Notes: generated by a model not told the origin, from the letters alone. 64,000 nucleotides of DNA from Chryseobacterium indologenes (GCA_016025055.1 CP065590.1:4092001-4156000), one strand, 5' to 3'. Numbered from the stretch's first letter, positions 8,795 to 18,701 are shown. A program made the numbers and translations.

Positions 8795-10237
8795 TTATGA
8801 GGACTTACTGGACATATTGGTGAAAATTTCAGCAATAACAGGTATACTTTGTTCCAATTGCTCCTCAGAAATGGCCCCATAACTTAATCTAAAACCATTG
8901 ACAGATGTTCTGCTGTATTGCTTCGGATGGATGATTTTTATTTTTTTTTCTGACAGACAACTTACAACGGCATTCCAGTCCAACTGTACCTTAGGAGTGA
9001 TCCAAAAGGCGAGTCCGCCCTCAGGTAAAGTAAAATCAGCAAGCTCTTTCAGGTGTTTGTTCAAAAGATCAAATACAAAATCCCTTTTATTCTTGTAATG
9101 AGCCGTTGCTTTTCTAATATGTTTTTTTACCGCTCCTTCCCTGATCAATTGAAGAACGGCCTGTTCCATAATGACATCCCCATGAACATCAATAATCTTT
9201 CTCAGATTTCCTATTTTTTGTAACAGCCCTTCATTTTTTGTGGCCAGGTAACCAATCCGGAGGGCAGGAGCTACCACCTTGCTTAGTGTTCCGATGTATA
9301 CATAATTATTAAGTTCTTCATAACTTGAAACAGGCAGAACCGGACGATATCCGAAATGAAACTCATTGTCATAATCATCTTCAATGATCGTAATATTGTG
9401 CTGGTTAGACAATTCTATAAGTTTTAATCTCCTAGCAAGACTTAATGTAACAGTAGTAGGATACTGTCTGTGAGGAGTGATATATATCGCTTTGATATTC
9501 TTATGCTGAATCAGTAATTCTTCAATGGCTTTAATATCTATACCTTCCTCATCTACAGATACCGGCAAAAGTCGGGCACCTGCATACTCAAATGCCTGCC
9601 ATGCAGGCTGATATCCGGGATCTTCGACAATGATCTGATCGCCTTCCTTCAATAGGGTCTGAGCCGTCAGAAACATACCCATCTGGCTTCCACGCGTAAT
9701 GGTAAGTTCGCTTTCATCAATATTCATTCCACGTTGATGATTGAGCATCTGGGAAATGGTTTTCCTGAATTCTATATCACCATGTTCATTGGCATAGCCC
9801 ATCATCTGCCATTTTGCTTTGATACTGAATATCTGTCGATAAGCTCTGGCCAACTCCGTTACAGGTGCAATTTTACTGTCCGGATGCCCGTCATCAAATT
9901 TGATGAAAACTTCTCCTGGTGCTATTGAACGTCCACCAATCTTATCGATACGATTGGTCATATGTTCATGTAAAGCCGGAAGCTTATTGGATACAAAAAT
10001 ACCTTTTCGTTCTTTTGAAATCACCCATTCCTCGTTGATCAGAACCTGGTATGCTTCTACAACCGTATTTCTGTTGATTTTCAACGTGATCGCAAGGTTC
10101 CTGCTGCCGGGAAGGGCATCTCCGGCTTTCAATCTGCCGGAGCGGATGTCAGTAATAATGCTATCTGCGATCTGTAAATAGACTGCTTTATCAAGCTTTT
10201 TGTCAATTTCAAATTCTAATTTCCAAGGTCGGAGCAT
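8795..10237 (-). CDS. MocR-type (GntR/aminotransferase) transcriptional regulator
   Basis: 480 residues. N-terminal GntR winged helix (about 15-85, with the NRNTVVEAY recognition segment) fused to a class I aminotransferase-like domain containing the PLP lysine K320 in GTLSK and an Asp in the EDDYDNEF segment. MocR proteins bind DNA and sense PLP or amino-acid-like ligands. It is divergent from the cupin/DapA-like/CxxC-protein operon, with overlapping promoters and an inverted TGGACT repeat between, so that operon is the likely target. The 3' end faces the palindromic repeat. Confidence 0.9.
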   Translation of the reverse strand: MLRPWKLEFEIDKKLDKAVYLQIADSIITDIRSGRLKAGDALPGSRNLAITLKINRNTVVEAYQVLINEEWVISKERKGIFVSNKLPALHEHMTNRIDKIGGRSIAPGEVFIKFDDGHPDSKIAPVTELARAYRQIFSIKAKWQMMGYANEHGDIEFRKTISQMLNHQRGMNIDESELTITRGSQMGMFLTAQTLLKEGDQIIVEDPGYQPAWQAFEYAGARLLPVSVDEEGIDIKAIEELLIQHKNIKAIYITPHRQYPTTVTLSLARRLKLIELSNQHNITIIEDDYDNEFHFGYRPVLPVSSYEELNNYVYIGTLSKVVAPALRIGYLATKNEGLLQKIGNLRKIIDVHGDVIMEQAVLQLIREGAVKKHIRKATAHYKNKRDFVFDLLNKHLKELADFTLPEGGLAFWITPKVQLDWNAVVSCLSEKKIKIIHPKQYSRTSVNGFRLSYGAISEEQLEQSIPVIAEIFTNMSSKSS

Positions 10238-10238
10238 C

Positions 10239-10282
10239 TGGACTACTTATTTATATAAAAACTGAGTTATTTAAACAGTCCA
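10239..10282. promoter_or_regulatory. Inverted TGGACT/AGTCCA repeat, candidate MocR operator
   Basis: TGGACT at 10239-10244 and AGTCCA at 10277-10282 flank the divergent promoter region. Half-sites of this kind with wide spacing are usual for MocR regulators. Binding is inferred only. Confidence 0.35.
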
Positions 10283-10288
10283 AATATA
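10281..10288 (-). promoter_or_regulatory. -7 promoter element for MocR gene
   Basis: The minus strand reads TATATTTG (TAnnTTTG), 43 nt upstream of the MocR start. Confidence 0.4.
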
Positions 10289-10291
10289 GAA

Positions 10292-10299
10292 TAATTTTG
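10292..10299 (+). promoter_or_regulatory. -7 promoter element for cupin operon
   Basis: TAATTTTG matches TAnnTTTG, 39 nt upstream of the cupin ATG and only 3 bp from the divergent element. Confidence 0.45.
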
Positions 10300-10338
10300 T
10301 CTTGCAATTAAGCACAAAACCATTAAAATTTTAAAATC

Positions 10339-10794
10339 ATGGACAAGAAACAATTTAGTTCTAAAGATTTTCACCAGACCTTTGCGAGACCAACGTATGT
10401 AAAACCTACTCACTTAATTCATAAAAATGTGGAAAATGCGGGGGAACACAACCAATTTTCAACAGAAAGAAAGCATCCTGTTTTCTTTGTAGATCTTCCA
10501 AGCAAAAATGTAAGCATGACCATTGGCGGTCTTTTACCGGGCCAGCAAACCAACAGACACCGTCATACTTATGAAACGGTGTTATTTGTGATTGAAGGAA
10601 AAGGATGGACGGAAGTAGAAGACGAAAAAGTGTATTGGGAAGCTGGAGATGCTGTTTACATTCCTTCATGGGCATGGCACAAGCACCAGAATCTCAGTGA
10701 TACTGACCCCGCCAAATATATTGCCTGTGAAAATGCTCCTCAGCTTCAAAACTTAGGAGTAGCTTTGAGAGAAGAAGAGGGAAGAGATCTTTAA
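10339..10794 (+). CDS. Cupin-domain protein
   Basis: 151-residue single-domain cupin. The first metal motif appears as GQQTNRHRHTYETVLFVIEG and the second as PSWAWHKHQNL, giving the His/Glu metal ligands of the beta-barrel. The enzyme activity is not readable; a sugar or keto-acid isomerase or dioxygenase role is possible. First gene of a three-gene operon with the DapA-like lyase (17 nt downstream). Confidence 0.8.
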   Translation: MDKKQFSSKDFHQTFARPTYVKPTHLIHKNVENAGEHNQFSTERKHPVFFVDLPSKNVSMTIGGLLPGQQTNRHRHTYETVLFVIEGKGWTEVEDEKVYWEAGDAVYIPSWAWHKHQNLSDTDPAKYIACENAPQLQNLGVALREEEGRDL

Positions 10795-10811
10795 TTTTAG
10801 TTTAATTATCT

Positions 10812-11696
10812 ATGAAAAACGTTCCTTTTAAAGGCATTATTGCCTATCCCATCACACCATTTGATGATCACGAAAAAGTGGATGTCCCTCTTTTTAAACA
10901 CCTTGTAGAGAGATTGATTGAGTCAGGAAACCACGGAATCGCTCCTTTGGGAAGCACAGGTGTAATGCCTTATCTGTCTGATGATGAGAAAGAAGCTATT
11001 ACTGAAGCCACTATACAGCAGGTAAAAGGCAGAATTCCCACTTTGGTAGGAGTATCTAATCTGACAACGGAAAAGACCATCCATCATGCACAGTTTGCAG
11101 AAAATGCCGGTGCTGATGCGGTTATGATTATTCCGATGAGTTATTGGAAACTGACTGACGATGAGATTGTTTCCCATTATGATGCTGTTGCCGGTAAAAT
11201 TTCTATTCCGATTATGGCATATAATAATCCGTCAACAAGTGGAGTAGATATGTCTCCGGCTCTTTTGAAAAGATTATTGGAAATTCCAAATGTCACAATG
11301 ATCAAAGAAAGCTCCGGTGATGTCCAGAGAATGCATTATCTGAGGAGAGAACTGGGGGAAGATGTAGCATTCTATAATGGCTCCAATCCTTTGGCACTGG
11401 CCGCTTTCTCTGCCGGAGCGAGAGGCTGGTGTACAGCAGCCCCCAATCTGATTCCTGAGCTTACTCTTAAATTATATGAAGCGGTGGAAGCAGGTGACCT
11501 GGAAAAAGCTAAGGAAACTTTTTATCAGCAATTTGACCTTTTAAAATTTATTGTGAATAAAGGGCTGCCAAGAGCAGTGAAAGCTGGTCTTAGTATTCTC
11601 GGAGAACAAGGCGGGAATTTAAGAAGCCCGTTGAGACCTCTTCAACAATCAGAGACAGAAGAATTAAAAAGAATTATTCAAAACATTACTAATTAA
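10812..11696 (+). CDS. Dihydrodipicolinate synthase/N-acetylneuraminate lyase family aldolase
   Basis: 294-residue TIM-barrel class I aldolase. The GSTG motif (near residue 38), the catalytic Tyr in YNNPS and the Schiff-base Lys in MIKESSGD are all visible. Pairing with a cupin and a MocR regulator, not with lysine-synthesis genes, suggests a catabolic keto-acid aldolase or dehydratase and not the housekeeping DapA. The exact substrate is unknown. Confidence 0.87.
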   Translation: MKNVPFKGIIAYPITPFDDHEKVDVPLFKHLVERLIESGNHGIAPLGSTGVMPYLSDDEKEAITEATIQQVKGRIPTLVGVSNLTTEKTIHHAQFAENAGADAVMIIPMSYWKLTDDEIVSHYDAVAGKISIPIMAYNNPSTSGVDMSPALLKRLLEIPNVTMIKESSGDVQRMHYLRRELGEDVAFYNGSNPLALAAFSAGARGWCTAAPNLIPELTLKLYEAVEAGDLEKAKETFYQQFDLLKFIVNKGLPRAVKAGLSILGEQGGNLRSPLRPLQQSETEELKRIIQNITN

Positions 11697-11705
11697 AAGA
11701 ACATT

Positions 11706-11939
11706 ATGAAAAAGTCAGTTTTTTATCATGCAGGATGCCCGGTTTGCATCAGTGCGGAGCATGATATCGTTAACCTTATAGGTACAGAGAATGTAGAAAT
11801 CATTCATTTGGGGAATGATAAAGCAAAAATTGCACAGGCAGAACAATCCGGAGTACGCTCAATACCAGCCTTGGTAACGCCTAGCGGAAATGTTCTTCAT
11901 ATCAATTTCGGAGCCAGCATGGAAGAGGTGAAAAAATAG
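11706..11939 (+). CDS. Small thioredoxin/glutaredoxin-like CxxC protein
   Basis: 77 residues with a CPVC redox motif at residues 11-14 and a cis-proline in SIPALVTPSG, both hallmarks of the thioredoxin fold. It lies 9 nt after the DapA-like gene and before a strong terminator, so it ends the operon. Partner protein unknown. Confidence 0.75.
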   Translation: MKKSVFYHAGCPVCISAEHDIVNLIGTENVEIIHLGNDKAKIAQAEQSGVRSIPALVTPSGNVLHINFGASMEEVKK

Positions 11940-11953
11940 CAGTTTGATTTTAT

Positions 11954-11986
11954 AAAGGCGGGGCTTCATAATGCTCCGCCTTTTTT
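11954..11986 (+). terminator. Rho-independent terminator
   Basis: 11-bp stem (arms 11954-11964 and 11973-11983, one G-T wobble), 8-nt loop, then a T run. It closes the cupin/aldolase/CxxC-protein operon. Confidence 0.88.
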
Positions 11987-12124
11987 GTGATCAATAATTT
12001 TAGCTGCAATAAAATCTAATTGCCACTCATAAACCATACAATGATCGTTGATAAGTGGCAATTAAAGGTTGCATCCCTTATGAAGTTTTCAACTATAATA
12101 TTGCTGATAATCAGGAATTATGAA

Positions 12125-12631
12125 TTAAATCGTTGCATTTCCTTCTACACCATCTGAATTATCGGTTTTCTTTCCGGTAATTGCTGAAGCCACAAAGCTA
12201 AACAGGCTCACAAGTTTACCGGCCTTCGTGTCCCAATAATATGTCTCCTTAGGTTCTACACGGATGATGGTAACATTCGGATCATCTTTTCCGTCAAACC
12301 AGGCATTGGCCAAAGGAGACCATTTATCTTCAATAGTCGCTTTGTCTTTGTAAACAGAGGCTTCTCCGTATACGGAAAGATACTCGGCATCACTATTATT
12401 CATAAAAAACAACTGAACCCTGCGGTCTTCTTTGATTTCAAAATTTTTATTGCTGGTTCCGCTGCTGATAAACCACAAGTTTCCGCTGTCATCAGTTTCC
12501 TGTAAAGACATTGGTCTGGAATTGACAGGTACACGGTCTAATTCTGTACAGAACATACACGTTCTTGCTTTTTCCGACAGTTCTTTAATTTTTTTGATCG
12601 CTTCAAGGTGGGTAAGATTCTGTGTTGACAT
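12125..12631 (-). CDS. Pyridoxamine 5'-phosphate oxidase-like (general stress protein 26) flavoprotein
   Basis: 168 residues of the split-barrel PNPOx-like family. After residue 30 it follows the stress-protein-26 pattern with RPMSLQETDDSGNLWF and a conserved W near SPLANAWF. Such proteins bind FMN or FAD. It is monocistronic between the terminated cupin operon and the divergent AraC gene. The physiological substrate is not known for the family. Confidence 0.82.
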   Translation of the reverse strand: MSTQNLTHLEAIKKIKELSEKARTCMFCTELDRVPVNSRPMSLQETDDSGNLWFISSGTSNKNFEIKEDRRVQLFFMNNSDAEYLSVYGEASVYKDKATIEDKWSPLANAWFDGKDDPNVTIIRVEPKETYYWDTKAGKLVSLFSFVASAITGKKTDNSDGVEGNATI

Positions 12632-12853
12632 AATAATATATTTAAGTGATTGGTTGTTTTGTATAAAAAGATTCTTACGAAAGAATCAAGATTACTGCGG
12701 TAAATATTCAAATATCTGACCAAAAGAATCGAAAATGTGGTACGTGCTATGAAATATTATAAAAATTATTTACTGATATGATGGGTAAAGAATCCGCTTA
12801 TGGTTTATAGCTCAATAATATTTACAGCTCATGAAATTTGTGTACATTTGAAT

Positions 12854-13651
12854 ATGCAGATTTCGCCCCCTCCACATCTGGCACCGTTTATCAGGCATTA
12901 TATCTATCTGGAAAATTCCCGGGAGGCTGGTGAAAATATGAGATTGTTTACTGACGGGAGTACCGGGCTGATCCTGTCTGGTGATATGAATCTGTATTCC
13001 AAAATTTCAGGAGATCAAATGCCCCTTTCATTTTTTTATGGGGTGCCGGATACGTACAAAGATTTTTATTCAAAAGGAAAATTTTCACTGATAGCGGTGG
13101 TATTTCAACCTTACTTTTTAAACATCCTTCTAAAGACTTCAGCCAAAGAGGTTCGAAACCAGATTATTTCTGTGGAAGATGTTGTAAGAGATAAGTTACA
13201 GCCGTTTCAGGAAAAACTTTTTACCCAGACAAACCCGTTATCTGTAATCAATGGTCTTAATCTCTTTTTCAGCGAATTTTTAGCACAGGAAACAAAATCC
13301 GATTACAGCTTTATTTCTACAGTGCAGCAGTATATTCTTAAAAACAAAGGTTCCGTATCATCCAAAGAACTGGAGCTGTTTACAGGATATTCTGAGCGAC
13401 ATCTGGAAAGAAAATTTGAGGATTTCATGGGCGTTTCTCCGAAGAAATATAGTACTATCATCCGGCTTCATTATTTTTTAAGCCTTATCAACAGAGGAAT
13501 AGCCGGTGATAATATGACAGCCCTTTCTTACAATGCAGGATATTCTGATCAATCTCATCTCATCAGGGATTTTAAAACCAGTGTAGGACTCACTCCGCGA
13601 CAGTATATCAAAACAAAAAATAAAATGGCTGTCAATTTCATTGAATTGTAA
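12854..13651 (+). CDS. AraC-family transcriptional regulator (DUF6597-type sensor domain)
   Basis: The frame is open from 12800, but conservation begins at Met 12854 (Met-Gln-Ile-Ser-Pro-Pro-Pro), so I use that start. About 265 residues: an N-terminal sensor with the HYIYLEN and FFYGVPD segments of this AraC subgroup, then two C-terminal HTH motifs ending in a GYSDQSHLIRDFK signature. It lies 51-66 nt before the nitrilase gene on the same strand, its probable target. Confidence 0.85.
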   Translation: MQISPPPHLAPFIRHYIYLENSREAGENMRLFTDGSTGLILSGDMNLYSKISGDQMPLSFFYGVPDTYKDFYSKGKFSLIAVVFQPYFLNILLKTSAKEVRNQIISVEDVVRDKLQPFQEKLFTQTNPLSVINGLNLFFSEFLAQETKSDYSFISTVQQYILKNKGSVSSKELELFTGYSERHLERKFEDFMGVSPKKYSTIIRLHYFLSLINRGIAGDNMTALSYNAGYSDQSHLIRDFKTSVGLTPRQYIKTKNKMAVNFIEL

Positions 13652-13716
13652 ACCAAAATGTCGGTTTTATACAATTTTTCAGTACTTCAAATGCTTTAGT
13701 TTTGCTGAAAAAAATA

Positions 13717-14673
13717 ATGAATATTAAAATTTCCACTGCCCAATTTGAAAACAAAAGCGGAGATAAGGACTATAATCTTTCCATTATAGAAAAACTCGCT
13801 GCCGAAGCAGCTTCCAAAGGTTCTGATGTTATTGCTTTTCATGAATGTTCACTTACCGGATATACTTTTGCCAGAAAACTTTCCAAAGAACAGCTTCTTG
13901 ATATTGCGGAACTAATTCCTGAAGGAGAAAGTATTCACAAACTCCAACAGATTGCCGGCGAACATGATATTACCATATTGGCAGGCCTTTTTGAAAAAGA
14001 TGAGAACAATAATCTCTTTAAAGCCTATGTATGTGTTGATAAAACAGGACTAAAAGCCAAGTACAGAAAATTACATCCGTTCATTAATCCTCATCTTACT
14101 CCCGGAAATGAATATTGCGTTTTTGATATTCAGGGATGGAAATGTGGTATTCTGATCTGCTATGACAATAATATCGTCGAAAACGTAAGAGCAACCAGAC
14201 TTCTTGGTGCCGACATCATTTTTATGCCTCATGTAACGATGTGTACCCCTTCTACAAGACCCGGAGCAGGATTTGTGGATCCAAAACTTTGGGAAAACAG
14301 AGAAAATGATCCTACCTCATTACGCCTGGAGTTTAATGGCATGAAAGGCCGTGATTGGCTGATGAAATGGCTTCCGGCAAGAGCTTATGATAACGGATCT
14401 TACATTGTTTTTTCTAATCCTATCGGTATGGATGATGATCACCTTAAAAACGGTTGCTCTATGATTATTGATCCTTTTGGTGATATCATAGCAGAATGTC
14501 ATTCGTTTGATGACAGTTTTGAAACGGCTTCTATCACATCTGAAAAATTGACGCAGGCAGGAGGATACAGGTATATCAAAGCCCGCAGACCGGAATTGTA
14601 CAAAAATATTATTGGTCAGGACCATGTGCCTGATCAGAAAGTGGTCTGGCTGAATGACCAGCAAGGTAAATGA
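13717..14673 (+). CDS. Carbon-nitrogen hydrolase (nitrilase superfamily)
   Basis: The ATG at 13717 is preferred over an upstream TTG at 13702 because it numbers the catalytic triad normally: E43 (in HEC), K118 (in YRKLHPF) and C148 (in LICYDN). The full alpha-beta-beta-alpha fold is present, 318 residues. Substrate unknown; an aliphatic amidase or nitrilase activity is possible. An AraC regulator is directly upstream. A palindromic repeat follows at 14740 before the convergent pdeM. Confidence 0.85.
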   Translation: MNIKISTAQFENKSGDKDYNLSIIEKLAAEAASKGSDVIAFHECSLTGYTFARKLSKEQLLDIAELIPEGESIHKLQQIAGEHDITILAGLFEKDENNNLFKAYVCVDKTGLKAKYRKLHPFINPHLTPGNEYCVFDIQGWKCGILICYDNNIVENVRATRLLGADIIFMPHVTMCTPSTRPGAGFVDPKLWENRENDPTSLRLEFNGMKGRDWLMKWLPARAYDNGSYIVFSNPIGMDDDHLKNGCSMIIDPFGDIIAECHSFDDSFETASITSEKLTQAGGYRYIKARRPELYKNIIGQDHVPDQKVVWLNDQQGK

Positions 14674-14739
14674 TTTTATCCTTCTACAAGGTAAAGAAGC
14701 GACGAATTGTATTTTTTCCCTGTCATTTTCTGCTTTTGC

Positions 14740-14775
14740 CATGACTGCACGAATTATTCTATTTGTGCAGTCATG
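14740..14775. repeat. Palindrome between convergent genes (diverged repeat copy)
   Basis: Arms CATGACTGCAC at 14740-14750 and its complement at 14765-14775, perfect 11 bp and 15 bp with one mismatch. The TGCACGAATT core resembles the repeat at 8691. Possible bidirectional terminator. Confidence 0.6.
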
Positions 14776-14814
14776 ATACTATTCCCATTAATTATCTGAG
14801 AGGATTTGAGGATT

Positions 14815-15459
14815 TTAAACCTCATAAATTTCTGAATCTGTAAAAACAAAAAACTTACTTTTGCCGGGCAGGTTCTTAGTGTCTAATCCTGTAAATTCAC
14901 TGAAAGCAGGCAACAGCAATTGGTTATGACTAAGCGCAAAACAGGGAAGCCTGATACTTTTTACTGCAGAATTCAGCACTATTCCGGGATGAATATGACC
15001 GGTAATTTGAAATGTCTGTAGAGACGAATCAAAGTCGTGAATAAATGTAAAGTTTTTAATCGTAAGCGAAGCTTCTTTACCATTTAAACACAGTTTTTTC
15101 TCCAGGGATTTTGAAATTCTGTCGTGATTTCCTTCGATAAGACAGAAGTGAATATCAGGATACTGGTTCCGCCATGCGCAGAATTCATCAACATCAGAAT
15201 TATCCCCTGCGTGAAGCAGATCTCCGACCACTATAAATTTTTCAGGCTGAAAAAATTCAATCAGGGCAGATAATCTTTCCAGATCACTTTTCATAATATG
15301 ATTGGCTAAGGCAATTCCATTTTTACGGAAATGAGCGGTTTTTCCGATATGCAGGTCAGAAAGAATCAAAGCTTTCTCTTTTTCCCAAAAAACAGCACGT
15401 TGATTGGTTAAAGTAAAAATTTCGTTCTGAACGGACAGGTTTCTGGTGACTATAAACAC
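14815..15459 (-). CDS. pdeM: Ligase-associated DNA damage response endonuclease PdeM (metallophosphoesterase)
   Basis: 214 residues with calcineurin-type metal motifs: SDLHIGK, GDLLHAGD, IEGNHDR and a late GHIHPG. This branch accompanies the ATP-dependent ligase, Lhr-like helicase and MBL exonuclease whose genes lie upstream on this strand. It is presumed to act on damaged DNA ends. It is separated from the helicase by gpmA. Confidence 0.87.
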   Translation of the reverse strand: MFIVTRNLSVQNEIFTLTNQRAVFWEKEKALILSDLHIGKTAHFRKNGIALANHIMKSDLERLSALIEFFQPEKFIVVGDLLHAGDNSDVDEFCAWRNQYPDIHFCLIEGNHDRISKSLEKKLCLNGKEASLTIKNFTFIHDFDSSLQTFQITGHIHPGIVLNSAVKSIRLPCFALSHNQLLLPAFSEFTGLDTKNLPGKSKFFVFTDSEIYEV

Positions 15460-15535
15460 TTGTTAAAAAGTTGATAATTGATTATTTATACTGTTTTTCT
15501 AAGTATACTTGAGATTTCTAACAGGAGGATTCCGC

Positions 15536-16138
15536 TTAGTTGTCTATTCTGCTGATGTGAAAATTCTCATCAAAGATATAGGTTAGCGGAATTCCGGTAG
15601 CGATTTCACGTTCCAGGATTTCTTCAGGAGAAAGATTCTCAAGGTACATAATCAGAGCGCGGAGACTGTTACCATGAGCAACAATCAGTACATTTTCACC
15701 TTTTTTCAAAAGAGGAAGAATATGCATTTCATAATACGGGATAACCCTGCTATACGTAATCTTCAGACTTTCACCTCCCGGCGGAACTACATCAAAGGAC
15801 CTTCTCCACGTACGAACCTGGTCGTCACCATATTTAAGGGCGGTTTCAGCTTTATTCAACCCTTCCAGATTTCCGTATGAACGCTCGTTGAGTGCTTTAT
15901 CCATGATGACCGGGATATTGGGTTTCCCCATTTCGTCCAGAATGATGCTGAGAGTATGCTGGGCTCTGATCAGGGCCGAAGTAAAAGCTACATCTATTTT
16001 TTCCCCTTTCAATGCAATACCTGCTTTCTTTGCCTCTTCGATACCCGCTTCAGTTATATCGATATCCTGCCAACCTGTGAACCTGTTTTCAAGATTCCAG
16101 AGTGACTGTCCGTGACGGACTAAGAATAATTTTGTCAT
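15536..16138 (-). CDS. gpmA: 2,3-bisphosphoglycerate-dependent phosphoglycerate mutase
   Basis: 200-residue histidine phosphatase fold. RHG phospho-acceptor at residues 8-10, a [11 protein letters not shown] segment typical of dPGM, and a second catalytic His in AHGNSLRAL. It interconverts 3- and 2-phosphoglycerate in glycolysis and gluconeogenesis. It is an unusual passenger between two repair genes, 76 nt upstream of pdeM and 129 nt downstream of the helicase, so it may have its own promoter. Confidence 0.92.
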   Translation of the reverse strand: MTKLFLVRHGQSLWNLENRFTGWQDIDITEAGIEEAKKAGIALKGEKIDVAFTSALIRAQHTLSIILDEMGKPNIPVIMDKALNERSYGNLEGLNKAETALKYGDDQVRTWRRSFDVVPPGGESLKITYSRVIPYYEMHILPLLKKGENVLIVAHGNSLRALIMYLENLSPEEILEREIATGIPLTYIFDENFHISRIDN

Positions 16139-16267
16139 TGTGTATATTTTATTTTATTCTTTCCCAAGAAGATATTCTAATTTACGATAATTATTGGGAG
16201 GAGTCAAGTGATTTTTGTCATCAATCGGTACAAATACTGCTCATTGTGTCCTTTCACAAAAAGTGTT

Positions 16268-18700
16268 TTATAGTTTAAGCATTCTCCTGATCCTTGCGTC
16301 TAATCCTTCACTGGAAAGCGTTTGTCTCAGGCTGTCTACTTTTATAGGAAAGCTGAGTGGGGTAAAGGAACGGGAACGTTTCAGAATAATCTGAGATTTT
16401 TCGATTCTTTTAAAAGCTTCCACAAGCCTTTGTTCCTGAAGCTGCATATTAAACACTTCAGTATATGCCTGTTTGATAAGAAAATGATTGGAATCGTAAT
16501 CTTCAAGGACTTTAAAAATAAGTCCTGCAGAACTTTGCAGAGACTTATTAGACCGTTGCTGGCCCGCATAGTTCTGAATGACCATTCCTGAAATCACAGC
16601 AATATCACGGAATTTCCTTCTTGCCATTTCTGCAGAATTGATACTGGCAATCACATCTGTCATCAACTGATCCCTTGTCAGCACCTGATGGAGATTTTCT
16701 TCGTTAAGAGGTATTTCTTTATCGCTGAAAAGCTCAAATCCATAATCATTCATTGCCATGGAAAAGGATATGGGAGCCAGTTTTGAAATCCGGTAGGCGA
16801 TCAGAGCAGCCATGACTTCATGTACCAGGCGACCTTCAAAAGGATACATAAAAAGATGATATCCTTCACGGTTTTTAATCAATTCGACAAGGAATTCGTT
16901 CTCCTTGGGAATGTGTGAGTTTTTTTCCTGATTGGTTAATAACGGATGTAAAAATTTCAGCTCTTTTTCCGAAGTCTTCGGGCTTAACGCATGCGAAAGT
17001 TTTTCCCTTAAAAAATGTCCAAGATTAGAACTTAAGGGTAATCTACCTCCAAGATAACTTGGCACCAGTGCTTTTCCTTTGGCAGACCTTACATAGACGG
17101 TCATATCTTTGATCATGGCTACTTCAAGAGTTCGTCCTGCCAGAATAAATTTTTCTTCTTTTTTTAATTTTGAAATAAAGTATTCTTCAATCATTCCGAT
17201 ATACCCGCCGGAAATAAATTTTACTTTCAGCATGGCATCACTTACGATCACTCCCATATTCATACGGTGCAGCATTGCTATTTTCCTGGAAGTCACTTTG
17301 TAGAGCCCGTCGTCCATGATGACAATTTTATGGAATTCTTCATAACTTTTTAAAACACTTCCACCAATAGTCAGAAATTCCAGGATACTTTTCCATTCTT
17401 CATCCATTATTTCCTGGAATGCATATACTTTTTTGATTCTTTCGTAGGTTTCATCAGGATAAAAACCATCTCCTACAGCAAGTGTCATCAGAAACTGCAC
17501 CAGCACATCAAAACACAGAACCTGAGGCTCCCGGGGCTCTACCACTTTTTGTTTTACCGCTTCTTTCAATGCAGACACTTCAATCAGCTCTAAAGAATGG
17601 GTTGGGACACAATAAATTTTAGAGGTTTCAAAAGGGGAGTGCCCGCTACGTCCTGCCCGCTGTAAAAACCGCGCTACTCCTTTTGCAGAACCAATTTGAA
17701 TGACAGTATCCACAGGCTTAAAATCTATTCCCAAGTCTAAAGAAGAAGTGGAAACAACGGCTTTTAGTTTTCCGGAACTCAGGTTTTCTTCAATCCAGAT
17801 TCGTAAATGAGCGTCAATAGAACTGTGATGGATGGCAATCTGGCCTGCAAAATCAGGATAGGCTTCCAGTAATAACTGATACCACATTTCACTCTGGCTT
17901 CGCGTATTTGTAAAAACGATGGTCGATTTTGAATCTAGAATAATGGGAACTACTTTATCAGCCAGCTTATTCCCGAGATGACCTGCCCAGGGCAATATTT
18001 CTATTTCATTAGGAAATACAGGGATGATATCGATTTTTTTATGTTCTTTTGCCGTGATTTTTACCTTTTTAATGTCATAGGGAATGAGAATATGCATGGC
18101 ATCATCCAGATTCCCAATGGTTGCCGTAATTCCCCATATTTTCATTTTTGGAACATACTTTCTCAGTTGTGATATGGCCAGCTCTACCATGACACCACGT
18201 TTTGATCCCAGGAGCTCATGCCACTCATCTACAACAATGGATTTCATATCACGGAAAAAAGTTCCATGATTTTTCTGTGCTAAAAGTAAATGGAGACTTT
18301 CAGGAGTGACCACCAGAATTTCGGGCATTTTTTTCACCTGCTGCTGCCTTACTTTAGGATCAGTATCTCCGTTTCGTACCCCGACAACCCAATCCAGTCC
18401 GATTTCGTCCATCGCTTCCTGCATGGCTTTGGCAATATCTTTTGATAAGGATCTCAGAGGCGTGATCCAGATCATCTGCAGTCCTTTTTTATAGTTTTCG
18501 GGATGATTGAGAAAATCTGAAATCAGTGCCAAAAAAACAGAAAATGTCTTTCCGAATCCCGTAGGTGCCACTACCATTCCGCTATAGCCGTTTTGAAATT
18601 TGCGCCATGTATCGGTCTGGAATTTAAAAGGAGACATTCCTTTATCTGTCATCCATTGCTGAATGATTTTAAAACCATCTGTATGTTCAAATGCTGCCAA
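16268..18700 (-). CDS. Ligase-associated DEXH-box DNA helicase (Lhr-like)
   Basis: 810 residues. Walker A APTGFGKT and the DEWH box lie in the first RecA domain. The second RecA domain carries the QRAGRSGHS motif VI, and the C-terminal Lhr region follows. The family unwinds damaged DNA together with the neighbouring ATP-dependent ligase. Its ATG follows the ligase stop almost directly, indicating translational coupling. Confidence 0.9.
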   Translation of the reverse strand: MAAFEHTDGFKIIQQWMTDKGMSPFKFQTDTWRKFQNGYSGMVVAPTGFGKTFSVFLALISDFLNHPENYKKGLQMIWITPLRSLSKDIAKAMQEAMDEIGLDWVVGVRNGDTDPKVRQQQVKKMPEILVVTPESLHLLLAQKNHGTFFRDMKSIVVDEWHELLGSKRGVMVELAISQLRKYVPKMKIWGITATIGNLDDAMHILIPYDIKKVKITAKEHKKIDIIPVFPNEIEILPWAGHLGNKLADKVVPIILDSKSTIVFTNTRSQSEMWYQLLLEAYPDFAGQIAIHHSSIDAHLRIWIEENLSSGKLKAVVSTSSLDLGIDFKPVDTVIQIGSAKGVARFLQRAGRSGHSPFETSKIYCVPTHSLELIEVSALKEAVKQKVVEPREPQVLCFDVLVQFLMTLAVGDGFYPDETYERIKKVYAFQEIMDEEWKSILEFLTIGGSVLKSYEEFHKIVIMDDGLYKVTSRKIAMLHRMNMGVIVSDAMLKVKFISGGYIGMIEEYFISKLKKEEKFILAGRTLEVAMIKDMTVYVRSAKGKALVPSYLGGRLPLSSNLGHFLREKLSHALSPKTSEKELKFLHPLLTNQEKNSHIPKENEFLVELIKNREGYHLFMYPFEGRLVHEVMAALIAYRISKLAPISFSMAMNDYGFELFSDKEIPLNEENLHQVLTRDQLMTDVIASINSAEMARRKFRDIAVISGMVIQNYAGQQRSNKSLQSSAGLIFKVLEDYDSNHFLIKQAYTEVFNMQLQEQRLVEAFKRIEKSQIILKRSRSFTPLSFPIKVDSLRQTLSSEGLDARIRRMLKL

Positions 18701-18701
18701 A

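Noticed and set aside
12800..12853. Upstream start of the AraC gene and an apparent TACATTTG promoter at 12843
   Set aside because: The 18 extra residues are not conserved in style, and the -7-like match is too close to the preferred start to be assigned with confidence.
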